In this document: positions 25,778-33,405 of the stretch, piece by piece
Position numbering within the stretch: the stretch's first letter is position 1
Layout of the letters: the number at the start of each line of letters is the position of its first letter
DNA from: Altererythrobacter sp. TH136
Lineage (GTDB): Bacteria > Pseudomonadota > Alphaproteobacteria > Sphingomonadales > Sphingomonadaceae
NCBI RefSeq assembly: GCF_007065885.1
Contig: NZ_CP041409.1
Span: forward strand, 1,535,501 to 1,599,500
DNA length: 64,000 nucleotides
Direction: 5' to 3'
Made by a program: the position numbers and the translations under genes
Notes under the pieces: generated by a model
Seen by the model: the letters and a program-made list of their open reading frames with translations, nothing else
Told to the model about the DNA's origin: nothing
Database searches by the model: none

Positions 25778-27232
25778 TCATGTGGCCCCGAAGGCGAGCG
25801 GCGACAAGGGATGCAGGCCCCAGCGGTTGTCCACGAACCCGTCGATGTCACCGCGCACCAGCGACCAGCGCACCGGCGCGCCCAGCGGGATGAAAGCGTT
25901 GAGGGCGGTCAGCCGCTCCTCCGCCTCGGCCAGCATGGTCCCGCGCGCAACGGGGTCGGGCTCTGCCGCGGCGGCGGCGACCAACTGGTCTGCCTCGGCA
26001 GAGCAGAGCGCGCGCCGCACTCGGCAGGCGAACTGGTTGAGATACCAGGCGCGCCCGCCCATGCGCGCGACCGTGTCGACGAACTCGACGTCAGCCGCTT
26101 GTCCTTCCTGCGCCAGCATCGCCGTTACCCCGATCGCGGCCCAATCCTCGGCGATCTGGCCAAACAAGAGCCGCGATCCCGGTCCCGGCGGCAGGGCGAC
26201 GCGAACGGTCGCGGGGTCCGATCCGCGGACGGCGGCGATCCGCTGGCGGGCGATCGCCTGGCGCTGCTCAAGAGTCAGTCCCGCCCACCGCTCGGGGGCG
26301 TTGCCCGCCGTCGCCGCCGGCGCAATCCTAGTGCTGGACAGCCAGCCCGCCACGTTGAACGGCGCCAGCAGGGTTTCACGATCGAGCGCCATCGACAGCG
26401 CCTCGCGGCGGGCGGGGTCAGCGAGCAGCCCCGCGGGCCGCACGACCTGTAGCCCCATGACGCCCTGCGCCGCATCCAGCCGCACCGTCCCGCGAGACAG
26501 TGGCCCGACATCGGCCAGCGGCAGGGTTGCCAGGCGGCCGCCGAGCACCAGCTCGACCGTGCCGTCGCGAAATGCCGCGACCGCATCTTCGGCGGGCAGC
26601 GCGCGCACGGTCAGTTCGCGCGTACCGCGACGCCAGTTTTCCCGCATCGGCAGGCCCCGCGCCTCGGGCGGCAGCAATTCCAGTTGCGCGAATGCCCCCT
26701 TGCGCTCCAGCGTCATCGGGCCGGCGCCCGCTCCCTTGTGCAGCACGCCCAGCTCAGGCTGCGCCAGAAGCTGGAGGAAGTCAGGCACCGGACTGGACAG
26801 CCGGATCTCGATCACCCGCCCGGTCATAGCGCGCACTTCGGATACGGGCGCGAGATCGAGCCCGAGCGAGGTTCCGCGCAGGGCACGGATCGTCCGGTTC
26901 AGCGAGTCGCGCACATCCTCGGCAAGGATCGGGGTACCGTCGCGCCAATCGGAATTGCGCAACCGGAAGATGTAACTGAGCCCGTCCTCGGTCACGATCC
27001 AGCGCTCCGCGAGCGCGGGGATCACTTCGCCGGGGGCGTCGAGGGAAACCAGCCCTTCGGCCGTGGCGGCGCGGAGTTGCTGCGCGGGCGGAGACAGGCG
27101 CAAGCCCGTGTCGCGCAGATCGCCGGGCTCGCCGATGAACGCGATCTGCAGCGTCTCACCGTCGTCGGACGCCCCGCAAGCGCCGAGCAGCCCAAGCCCC
27201 GCAAGTATCGCCAATCGCACCCGAACACGCAT
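25778..27232 (-). CDS. ABC transporter substrate-binding protein, family 5 (peptide type)
   Basis: A 484-residue lipoprotein: signal peptide with lipobox LGAC, Cys20 lipidated. The mature part follows SBP family 5: ALAERWIVTEDGLSYIFRLR near residue 90, then NSDWRDGTPILAEDV. In Gram-negatives these bind oligopeptides, nickel or other solutes. No permease or ATPase gene is adjacent, so it is either an orphan or works with a distant transporter. Length is slightly short for the family. Confidence 0.88.
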   Translation of the reverse strand: MRVRVRLAILAGLGLLGACGASDDGETLQIAFIGEPGDLRDTGLRLSPPAQQLRAATAEGLVSLDAPGEVIPALAERWIVTEDGLSYIFRLRNSDWRDGTPILAEDVRDSLNRTIRALRGTSLGLDLAPVSEVRAMTGRVIEIRLSSPVPDFLQLLAQPELGVLHKGAGAGPMTLERKGAFAQLELLPPEARGLPMRENWRRGTRELTVRALPAEDAVAAFRDGTVELVLGGRLATLPLADVGPLSRGTVRLDAAQGVMGLQVVRPAGLLADPARREALSMALDRETLLAPFNVAGWLSSTRIAPAATAGNAPERWAGLTLEQRQAIARQRIAAVRGSDPATVRVALPPGPGSRLLFGQIAEDWAAIGVTAMLAQEGQAADVEFVDTVARMGGRAWYLNQFACRVRRALCSAEADQLVAAAAAEPDPVARGTMLAEAEERLTALNAFIPLGAPVRWSLVRGDIDGFVDNRWGLHPLSPLAFGAT

Positions 27233-27286
27233 CGGCGGGGGGGGTAGCAGGTCCGGGCGGCTGCGTCAGCGCCGTTGGCCAGCGGA

Positions 27287-27670
27287 TCAGATTTTACGCA
27301 AGGGGCCCGGGTCGGTGATCGGGATCCCGTTGGGGAAGATGGAAGCGGGCCGCACGTAGCGCGGCGTACTGAGGTCGCCGCTGGCGTTCACCGCGGTCCG
27401 CGGAGCCTTGGGATCGATCTCGTGCGCGAAAGCGATGCCGAACCGGTTGTCCTGCACCCACGCGATGCTGCCTTCGATCACCGGCAGGTTGCGCAGTTCG
27501 ATCGTCACGCGGGCGCCGCGCACCACCGCCAACTCGCCTTCGGCCATCATGCCGCCAGCGGACAGGTTGCGGACCTTGACCCGGTGACTCGCATGGTCCC
27601 CGTCAACCCGCACGTCGGCCATCAGGAACAAGCTGTCCCGGTTGATATGACGGGTGTCGACGCCGGACAT
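27287..27670 (-). CDS. PilZ-domain protein
   Basis: A 127-residue single-domain protein. Motifs: NRDSLFLMADVRVDG followed by VKVRNLSAGGMMAEG (the [DN]xSxxG part of PilZ), then VIEGSIAWVQDNRFGIAFAHEI, the closing strands. The Arg part of the RxxxR motif is incomplete, so c-di-GMP affinity may be low. The C-terminal 30 residues are Pro-rich. Second PilZ protein of the window, after the one at 14.4 kb. Confidence 0.83.
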   Translation of the reverse strand: MSGVDTRHINRDSLFLMADVRVDGDHASHRVKVRNLSAGGMMAEGELAVVRGARVTIELRNLPVIEGSIAWVQDNRFGIAFAHEIDPKAPRTAVNASGDLSTPRYVRPASIFPNGIPITDPGPLRKI

Positions 27671-27794
27671 CGGGAGGGCTGTTTCCTTCGCAAGTATTGG
27701 CCGCGCCGCCGCGACCGCGGCATTGTCCTGCCGGTGGGTTAACCGCGACCGGCTAAGGAAAGTTTAAGCGGCAGCCCGTATCGACTGGGTCAAG

Positions 27795-28250
27795 TCAGTC
27801 GTCGCGCGAGATTTTTTCGCGCCGCTCGTGCGCTTCCTGTGCTTCGACCGTCATGGTCGCGACCGGACGTGCGATCAGTCGCTTGAGACCGATGGGATCG
27901 CCTGTGACCTCGCAGTATCCGTATTCGCCCTCATCGATCCGGCGCAGCGCGGCGTCGATCTTGGCGATCAATTTCCGCTGGCGATCGCGGGTGCGCAACT
28001 CGATGCCCCAGTCGGTTTCGCTGGAGGCCCGGTCGTTAAGGTCGGCCTCGCGCAGAGGGCCATCCTGTAGCGACTGCAGCGTCGCAGTCGACGCGGACAG
28101 GATCGAGCGTTTCCATTCGAGCAGCAGCAGCCGGAAGTAATCCTGCTGCGCCGGCCCCATGTACGGTTCGTCGTCTGACGGCGCATAGTCGGGCGCGAGC
28201 GCGCGACGCGCTTTTTCCAGTACGTCGATGTCGTTTGCCGCAGTGGCCAT
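27795..28250 (-). CDS. dksA: DksA-type RNA polymerase-binding regulator
   Basis: A 151-residue DksA/TraR protein. The coiled-coil is around residues 40-100 with the tip acidic residues; DWGIELRTRDRQRKLIAKIDAAL leads into the zinc-finger region YGYCEVTGDPIGLKRLIARP. Only one of the four zinc cysteines is left, the usual state in Alphaproteobacteria, where a zinc-free DksA works with ppGpp at stringent promoters. ATG 28250 follows GAGAGGACATCG; the longer frame to 28289 lacks support. Confidence 0.93.
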   Translation of the reverse strand: MATAANDIDVLEKARRALAPDYAPSDDEPYMGPAQQDYFRLLLLEWKRSILSASTATLQSLQDGPLREADLNDRASSETDWGIELRTRDRQRKLIAKIDAALRRIDEGEYGYCEVTGDPIGLKRLIARPVATMTVEAQEAHERREKISRDD

Positions 28251-28452
28251 CGATGTCCTCTCCGTTCGCCGTCCCGCTCCGCAAGGCACCGGACGTGCCG
28301 GTCGCTAGGAGCCACCCCCGTGGCGTTGGCGCGCCTATAGGGATGCGTCCGAACGCGCACAAGCACGCTTTCGGATGGATGCCCCTAATGGCGGCAAGCT
28401 TAAGCCGCGCATAACGTCCCGGGCATCACCGGTCGCTTTTCCCGCCGCGCCG

Positions 28453-28467
28453 TTAACGATTTGTTGA
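28453..28467 (+). promoter_or_regulatory. Possible CtrA-binding site
   Basis: TTAACGATTTGTTGA matches seven of eight fixed bases of the CtrA motif TTAA-N7-TTAA. It lies between the divergent dksA and SEL1-like genes. One such site is expected by chance in this much sequence, so confidence is low. Confidence 0.2.
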
Positions 28468-28530
28468 CCATGCGCGGATGAAATTGCGGACACGGCGGCT
28501 GGGGAGCCTGCCGGTTTGGGGGACGAAATC

Positions 28531-28854
28531 ATGGAACTGATCAAGATCGAAGGTGCCGCCAGCATCGCCGCGCCGCCGGTGGACGCTCTGGTGGCACACT
28601 GCCTGGCTGCCGCGGCACAGGGCGACACGTCGGCGTACTACGACCTCGGCGTTGCGTTCTCGACCGGCAGCCACGGCGTCACCTGCGACCTGATCGAGGC
28701 GCACAAGTGGTTCAACCTCGCCGCATCGCGCGGTCACGAGGAAGCCGCCTGGTGCCGGGCCGACGTGTCCGACGAAATGACCGCCCGCGAAATCGCCGAA
28801 GCGCAACGCCGCGCCCGCCAGTGGCTCAGCGCGGGCCAGCGCCGGGCTGCCTAA
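28531..28854 (+). CDS. Short SEL1-like repeat protein
   Basis: A 107-residue cytosolic protein with one full Sel1/TPR-like repeat: SAYYDLGVAFSTGSHGVTCDLIEAHKWFNLAASRGHEEAAW. The rest is helical. The ATG at 28531 follows GGGGGACG; a GTG-type start at 28516 is possible. This form, with a single Sel1 repeat, is conserved in Sphingomonads and sits beside dksA. Probably a scaffold; partner unknown. A TTAA-N7-TTGA sequence 64 nt upstream could be a CtrA site. Confidence 0.8.
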   Translation: MELIKIEGAASIAAPPVDALVAHCLAAAAQGDTSAYYDLGVAFSTGSHGVTCDLIEAHKWFNLAASRGHEEAAWCRADVSDEMTAREIAEAQRRARQWLSAGQRRAA

Positions 28855-29993
28855 CGGTTGGGCACGGGACCCTTGCGGAACGGCGTTGTCCCGGCGAGCC
28901 ATTCGGCATCGACCGCGACGCCCTGCCGTTCCCGTTCGAGGAAATCGGCGACAGCCGACCGGAACCCCGGATCGGCGATCCAGTGCGCCGAGGTGGTTTC
29001 CTCAGGCTCATACCCGCGGGCGATCTTGTGCTGGCCTTGCGCGCCGGCCTCCACTCGAGCGAGGCCGAGTTCGATCGCGGCGTCGATCGCCTGGTAATAG
29101 CACAGCTCGAAATGGAGGAAGCGCCGGTCCTGGGTAGCCCCCCAGTAACGGCCATAAAGCGCCTCTGAACCGATGAAGTTGAGCGCACCCGCAATCGGCT
29201 GGTCGCCATCGAACGCCAGCACCAGCAGGATCCGGTCCGCCATCCGTTCGCCGATGAGGTCGAAGGCCACGCGCGTCAGGTACGGCTGCCCCCACTTGCG
29301 GGCGCCGGTGTCCTGATAGAACAGCCAGAACGCATCCCAGTGTTCGGCGCGCAGGTCGCTGCCGGTCAGGCGGCGGATCGTCACCCCGTCCTGCGCCGCT
29401 TCGCGTTCCTTGCGGATCGACTTGCGCTTGCGGCTGGCAAGCGCTCCGAGGAAATCGTCGAAGCTGGCATAGCCCCGATTGTGCCAGTGAAACTGTGTAT
29501 CGCGCCGCAGCAGCCAGCCGGCCTGTTCGAACAGCGCGGTCTGCGCCGGTTCGATGAAGGTAGCGTGCCCGGACGAGAGATGGTTCCCCTCGATGAACTT
29601 CGCAGCGAAGCCGAGCAGCGGCCCGGCAAGCGCGGGATCGCGCGTCAGCACGCGGGGGCCGGTGGCCGGCGTGAAGGGCGCGGCGATCTGCAGCTTGGGA
29701 TAATAGCGCCCGCCGGCGCGCTCCCACGCATCGGCCCACGAATGGTCGAACACGTATTCGCCCTGGCTGTGCCCCTTGAGATAGGCCGGCAGCGCCGCGA
29801 CCAATTGGACCCCGTCCTCGATCACCAGCGGGGCGGGGAGCCAGCCGGTCCCCTCGCCCACGCTGCCCGAATCCTCAAGCGCGGAGAGGAAGGCGTGGGA
29901 CATGAACGGATTGCCGCCATCCGTCAGCGCGTCCCACTGGGCGGCCGGCAATTCACCGACCGAGCCCGCCATCCGCGCGATCAATTCGCTCAT
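28851..29993 (-). CDS. FemAB-like GNAT N-acyltransferase
   Basis: A 380-residue protein of the PF04339 family (FemAB-like, double GNAT fold). Recognisable: NPFMSHAFLSALEDSGSVG near residue 25, FDHSWADAWERAGGRYYPKLQ, LASRKRKSIRKEREAA and GRYWGATQDRRFLHFELCYYQ near residue 310. Members are proposed to add amino acids to peptidoglycan precursors or lipids, but none is well characterised. Its ATG overlaps the upstream gene stop (ATGA), so it is the last gene of a tightly coupled minus-strand operon. Confidence 0.88.
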   Translation of the reverse strand: MSELIARMAGSVGELPAAQWDALTDGGNPFMSHAFLSALEDSGSVGEGTGWLPAPLVIEDGVQLVAALPAYLKGHSQGEYVFDHSWADAWERAGGRYYPKLQIAAPFTPATGPRVLTRDPALAGPLLGFAAKFIEGNHLSSGHATFIEPAQTALFEQAGWLLRRDTQFHWHNRGYASFDDFLGALASRKRKSIRKEREAAQDGVTIRRLTGSDLRAEHWDAFWLFYQDTGARKWGQPYLTRVAFDLIGERMADRILLVLAFDGDQPIAGALNFIGSEALYGRYWGATQDRRFLHFELCYYQAIDAAIELGLARVEAGAQGQHKIARGYEPEETTSAHWIADPGFRSAVADFLERERQGVAVDAEWLAGTTPFRKGPVPNR

Positions 29994-30760
29994 TCCAGCC
30001 CCGCGCCTTCGGCGATCGGCGCATCGGCATGAAGCGCGGCCCGCGTCCGCAATTCGGGCGAGCGGACCGTCCAGGCGAGCAGCGGCAGGCCGCGGGCGCG
30101 CTGGGCGGCGGCAAAGCGGCTGGGCAGATCGCGCACATCGTAGGCGAGGAAATCGGGTCGGCAGTGCCATAGGGCCAGGTGCCGGCCGAGGCGCCCCCGC
30201 ACCCCGCGGTTGTCCTCCTCCGTCACCACCAGCCCCCGCACGGTGAGCGGAGCATGATCCTTGAACCATTTTGGCACTCGCGGATCGAAGCTCATCACCG
30301 CTACGGGACCGCGATACCCCTCGAGCGCGCGCCGCACCGCCCGGCACAGCGGCACCGGATCGCGGCCGCGCTTCGACTTGATCTCGACCAGCAGCGGCAC
30401 CTGTCCGGCGACTTGCGCGAGCAGCCGGGCGAGCGTGGGGATGCTGTCGGGGCTCCCCCGCAGCGCGATGGTTTCCAGCTCGGCCGCGTCGCGCGCGGCG
30501 ACCGGCCCGCTTTCGCCGGTCAGCCGGTCCAGCTCCCAGTCGTGGTACACCAGCGCCTCGCCATCCCGGCTGACCTGGACGTCGCATTCGATGCCCAGGC
30601 CGCGGAAGATCGCCTCGGCGAACGCGGAGGGGGAATTCTCCACCGCCAGCGCGGCGTGGACCCCGCGGTGCGCGTATTCGTGTGCGCCCAGCCAGCGGAC
30701 CCGCGCCGGATCGGGCGCGGGCGCCAGCACGGCGTCAATCGCGGATAGCGACAATCGCAT
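29990..30760 (-). CDS. Glycerophosphodiester phosphodiesterase
   Basis: A 256-residue GDPD-fold enzyme hydrolysing glycerophosphodiesters to glycerol-3-phosphate and an alcohol. The metal and catalytic motifs are EYAHRGVHAALAVENSPSAF (HR and E-N), IECDVQVSRDGEALVYHD (ExD and His) and LLVEIKSKRG, all intact. ATG 30760 overlaps the end of the RidA gene by 26 bases. The open frame extends to 30832, but that part is not conserved. Confidence 0.93.
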   Translation of the reverse strand: MRLSLSAIDAVLAPAPDPARVRWLGAHEYAHRGVHAALAVENSPSAFAEAIFRGLGIECDVQVSRDGEALVYHDWELDRLTGESGPVAARDAAELETIALRGSPDSIPTLARLLAQVAGQVPLLVEIKSKRGRDPVPLCRAVRRALEGYRGPVAVMSFDPRVPKWFKDHAPLTVRGLVVTEEDNRGVRGRLGRHLALWHCRPDFLAYDVRDLPSRFAAAQRARGLPLLAWTVRSPELRTRAALHADAPIAEGAGLE

Positions 30761-31193
30761 CGACCTCGACCGCGGCACCCAGCGGCAGCACCGGCACCCC
30801 GACCGCGCTGCGCGCGTGTTTGCCGGCGTCACCGAACACGTCCGCCATCAGCTCGCTGGCGCCGTTGGCGATGCGCGGCTGATCCTGGAAATCGGCCGTG
30901 GAGCTGATGAACGCGCCCAGCTTGATCACCTGTTCCACCCGGTCAAGCGAGCCGAGCGCCGCCTTGAGCTGCGCCAGGATCATCAGCCCGCACGCGCGCG
31001 CCGCCGCGACCCCGTCATCCAACGGCACGCTTTCGCCCAGCCGGCCCTTGACCAGTTCGCCATTCACGAACGGGAGCTGGCCCGAAACGTACGCCACGTT
31101 GCCGGAGATCACGACGGGGACATAGGCCGCCACCGGCGCGGCGGCCTGCGGCAGGGTGATCTTCAGTTCGGCCAGACGGTCTACAATGCTCAT
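30735..31193 (-). CDS. RidA family protein
   Basis: A 152-residue member of the YjgF/YER057c/UK114 family. The pattern YVPVVISGNVAYVSGQLPFVNGEL, then ILAQLKAALGSLDRVEQVIKLGAFIS and a C-terminal AVGVPVLPLGAAVEVDAIVAI matches the longer RidA subgroup. The catalytic Arg of true RidA deaminases (usually before the final strand) appears replaced, so imine hydrolysis is uncertain. Its ATG overlaps the upstream HAD gene stop. Confidence 0.9.
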   Translation of the reverse strand: MSIVDRLAELKITLPQAAAPVAAYVPVVISGNVAYVSGQLPFVNGELVKGRLGESVPLDDGVAAARACGLMILAQLKAALGSLDRVEQVIKLGAFISSTADFQDQPRIANGASELMADVFGDAGKHARSAVGVPVLPLGAAVEVDAIVAIRD

Positions 31194-31837
31194 GCGGGTT
31201 CCGCTTCCTCGGTTGCTTGATCGGTCAGTTCGCCCAGCAGCCAGGGCAGGGCCTCGTCCCACGCGTCGATCCGGGCGTGGGCGTCGCCGGCCTGGTGCGC
31301 GCACGCGATGCGCCCCGCCAGCGTCGGCTCCCCGCACAGGTGCAGGCGGCGCAGGTGCGGCACGGTGTCGGCGGCGGATTTGTGGTGCTGCGCCAGGTCG
31401 TCGATGAACACCGCGCGGCTGGGCGCGTATTCGTCCATGATGGCTTTCAGCGCCGGGCCCTTCGGCCCCTGGTTGGTGAACACTCGCGCGTTGATCCCGA
31501 CGTTGGCGAGCTGCTCCGCCCGCATCTCGCGGTGGCGGTCGGTCAGGTTGGTCAGGATCACCACGTCAGCCTGCTGGCTGAGCGCGTTGATCCCCTCGAC
31601 CGCGCCGGGGATCGCTTTCTGGCGGTGCATCTCGGTGTCGAAGAACCCGCGCAGGAAACCCCACACCTCGGTCGGCTCGACCACCTCACCGGTTTTCTGC
31701 CAGCGCATCGCGCCGGCGAAATCGTTGCCGATCATGTCGAAGGTGACGCCCTGCCCTTCCTCCAGCCAGTCCTTGAAGTGCGTCACCATGTAGAGGAGCA
31801 CTTCGTCGCAGTCGGAGATCACCAGCGGGCGGCTCAT
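31190..31837 (-). CDS. HAD-like hydrolase
   Basis: A 215-residue haloacid dehalogenase-fold protein. Motif I is VISDCDEVLLYM with the DxD pair at residues 9-11, motif II LTNLTDRHR, and motif IV AVFIDDLAQHH. The group is a Sphingomonad-type HAD of unknown substrate, probably a phosphatase. It is the second gene in the run DUF3572 - HAD - RidA - GDPD - FemAB, with 4-bp overlaps between neighbours. Confidence 0.87.
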   Translation of the reverse strand: MSRPLVISDCDEVLLYMVTHFKDWLEEGQGVTFDMIGNDFAGAMRWQKTGEVVEPTEVWGFLRGFFDTEMHRQKAIPGAVEGINALSQQADVVILTNLTDRHREMRAEQLANVGINARVFTNQGPKGPALKAIMDEYAPSRAVFIDDLAQHHKSAADTVPHLRRLHLCGEPTLAGRIACAHQAGDAHARIDAWDEALPWLLGELTDQATEEAEPA

Positions 31838-32073
31838 CGGGCGAATCCATCATTGGACAGTCCATGGCCCGACAGTTCCTGGCTCGCGCGCACCAGCCGG
31901 TCGGGCGTGACGTTGAGCGCGTCGGCGGCCAGCACCAGGTCGGGTTCGTGCCCGGCGAGGTATTCGAGCACCGCGGCCAGCACCGCGCGATCGGTCAGCC
32001 GCTCGCGCAGCACCTCGGGCGTGAGGCCGGTCAGCGCCAGCAGGCGGTCGGCGCGGTCCTGGTCGGCGAGCAC
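31834..32073 (-). CDS. DUF3572 family protein (start uncertain)
   Basis: A DUF3572 protein of at least 79 residues. The conserved core is LADQDRADRLLALTGLTPEVLRERL followed by EYLAGHEPDLVLAADALNV. From the first canonical codon (GTG 32073) the conserved helix is cut: upstream codons keep the frame open and read TLALSALAW just before it, as in relatives. No ATG/GTG/TTG exists between 32073 and the in-frame stop near 32161; an ATC at 32139 has GAGG nine bases upstream. The true protein probably starts there. Divergent from divK. Confidence 0.8.
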   Translation of the reverse strand: MLADQDRADRLLALTGLTPEVLRERLTDRAVLAAVLEYLAGHEPDLVLAADALNVTPDRLVRASQELSGHGLSNDGFAR

Positions 32074-32210
32074 CCAGGCGAGCGCCGAGAGGGCCAGGGT
32101 GTCGGCGTCTCCTGCGTGATGCGAAGCTTCGGCGGTGATTGTCAGTATCCTCGATGCGACCTAAGCGCGGCACGTGCAACGCGCACCGGTAGATGGGGAG
32201 AGCGCCCGCA

Positions 32211-32579
32211 GTGGCAAAGAGAATTCTGGTTGTCGAGGACAACGACCTCAACCGGAAGCTGTTCTGCGACGTGCTGCGGGCGAGCGGGTTCGAGGTCGAG
32301 CCGGTGGCCGACGGCGAGCTGGTGCTGAACGCCGCGCGCGCGTTCGCGCCCGATCTCGTCATCATGGACATCCAGCTGCCGAATGTCTCGGGCGTCGACC
32401 TGATCACCGCGATGCGGCGGGATGCCGGGCTGCACACCACGCCGGTGCTGGCGGTAACCGCCTACGCCGGCAAGGGTGACGAGGACCGCATCCGTGACGC
32501 GGGCGCCAGCGGATATCTGTCGAAACCGGTGTCGATCGGGCCGTTCATGGCGGCGGTGCGGGGGCTGGTCGAAGGATAA
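32211..32579 (+). CDS. divK: Single-domain response regulator DivK
   Basis: A 122-residue receiver domain without output domain. Phospho-acceptor Asp is in LVIMDIQLPNVSG, the acidic pair in VVEDNDLN, the conserved Thr in LAVTAYAGKG and Lys in GYLSKPVS. DivK relays phosphate from DivJ/PleC and controls CtrA activity and cell division. The GTG at 32211 gives the usual start VAKRILVVEDN and has GGGGAG nine bases upstream; the ATG at 32193 would add six residues. Beside DUF3572 in divergent order. Confidence 0.88.
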   Translation: MAKRILVVEDNDLNRKLFCDVLRASGFEVEPVADGELVLNAARAFAPDLVIMDIQLPNVSGVDLITAMRRDAGLHTTPVLAVTAYAGKGDEDRIRDAGASGYLSKPVSIGPFMAAVRGLVEG

Positions 32580-32740
32580 AGCGCCAAGATCGGCGCGCGC
32601 TGGTCATCACGTCGGAAATGGCGCGCGGGGACGTCGGTACTTGTCAGCCGGGAGGTGTGGCTCATTTGCATCGCTAATGAGTTGGCTTTGCGAGGGAAAT
32701 CGACTATGCGCGGCCCCTCGAAAAACCGGAGAATTCAAAA

Positions 32741-32941
32741 ATGCGTCTTGTTAAAGTTGCGGCCGCGGCTGCAGCGCTTTCACTCTCGGCTGCGCCAGTG
32801 ATGGCCCAGTCGTCCGACTCTGCCGTCGAGGCCGAAGGCGCCAGCGAAGGCCGGACCGCACTGTTCGTCGTCCTTGCACTGGTCGCCGTGATCATCGGCA
32901 TCGTCGGCATCGGCGGCGACGACGATTCGGTCAGCGCCTGA
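32741..32941 (+). CDS. Small exported membrane protein
   Basis: A 66-residue protein with an N-terminal signal peptide (cleavage likely after VMAQ), a short acidic linker, and one membrane helix (LFVVLALVAVIIGIVGIGG) near the C-terminus, ending DDDSVSA. Similar tiny proteins recur in Sphingomonad genomes and are unnamed. A strong rho-independent terminator follows 27 nt after the stop, so it is a monocistronic transcript. Confidence 0.7.
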   Translation: MRLVKVAAAAAALSLSAAPVMAQSSDSAVEAEGASEGRTALFVVLALVAVIIGIVGIGGDDDSVSA

Positions 32942-32967
32942 GCGCTTTCGACCCTACTGATATGAAG

Positions 32968-32995
32968 CGGGGCCCTGCGGGGCCCCGTTTTTTTT
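32968..32995 (+). terminator. Rho-independent terminator
   Basis: Perfect 8-bp stem CGGGGCCC/GGGCCCCG with a TGCG loop, followed directly by eight T. It ends the 32741 gene transcript. Confidence 0.92.
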
Positions 32996-33150
32996 GTAAG
33001 GCCCGGGTTCTCGTCCGCCAGGCTGGCCGGCGGCGCGCCATCGAGCGCCAGGGGCCGCGAAGCTTGACAAGCGTGGCCCATATCGCAGTAGCGGGGAGCC
33101 TTTTTCCCGCCGCAGTGCAGTGGCACGCGCTGCGCGCCGTTATACAGGAT

Positions 33151-33405
33151 ATGACCCCACCCATGGACCGAGCCGAAGTCGACGCCCGCATCCGCGCCAT
33201 TGTCGAACCGTTCAACAAGAAGAACGTCGAGATCGACGAGGACACGACCTTTGCCGGCGACCTGGAATTCGACAGCCTGACGGTGATGGATTTCGTCGCC
33301 GCGATCGAGGACGAATTCGACATCATCATCTCGATGAACCAGCAGGCCGAGATCGAGAGCTGGGGCAACCTGGTCGATGCCGTCGCCGAGATGCAGGACC
33401 GATGA
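33151..33405 (+). CDS. Acyl carrier protein of the sphingolipid locus
   Basis: An 84-residue ACP. The phosphopantetheine serine is in LEFDSLTVMDFV near residue 43, and the four-helix ACP pattern is complete. Its stop overlaps the start of the serine palmitoyltransferase gene (ATGA), so the two are translationally coupled. In Sphingomonas and Caulobacter this dedicated ACP supplies the acyl thioester to serine palmitoyltransferase in place of acyl-CoA. ATG 33163 is a second possible start. Confidence 0.9.
   Translation: MTPPMDRAEVDARIRAIVEPFNKKNVEIDEDTTFAGDLEFDSLTVMDFVAAIEDEFDIIISMNQQAEIESWGNLVDAVAEMQDR

Noticed and set aside
28851-30587. A 578-residue frame joining the FemAB-like protein with an N-terminal Arg-rich part
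   Set aside because: The N-terminal part is the out-of-frame shadow of the GDPD gene; the true start is the ATG at 29993.
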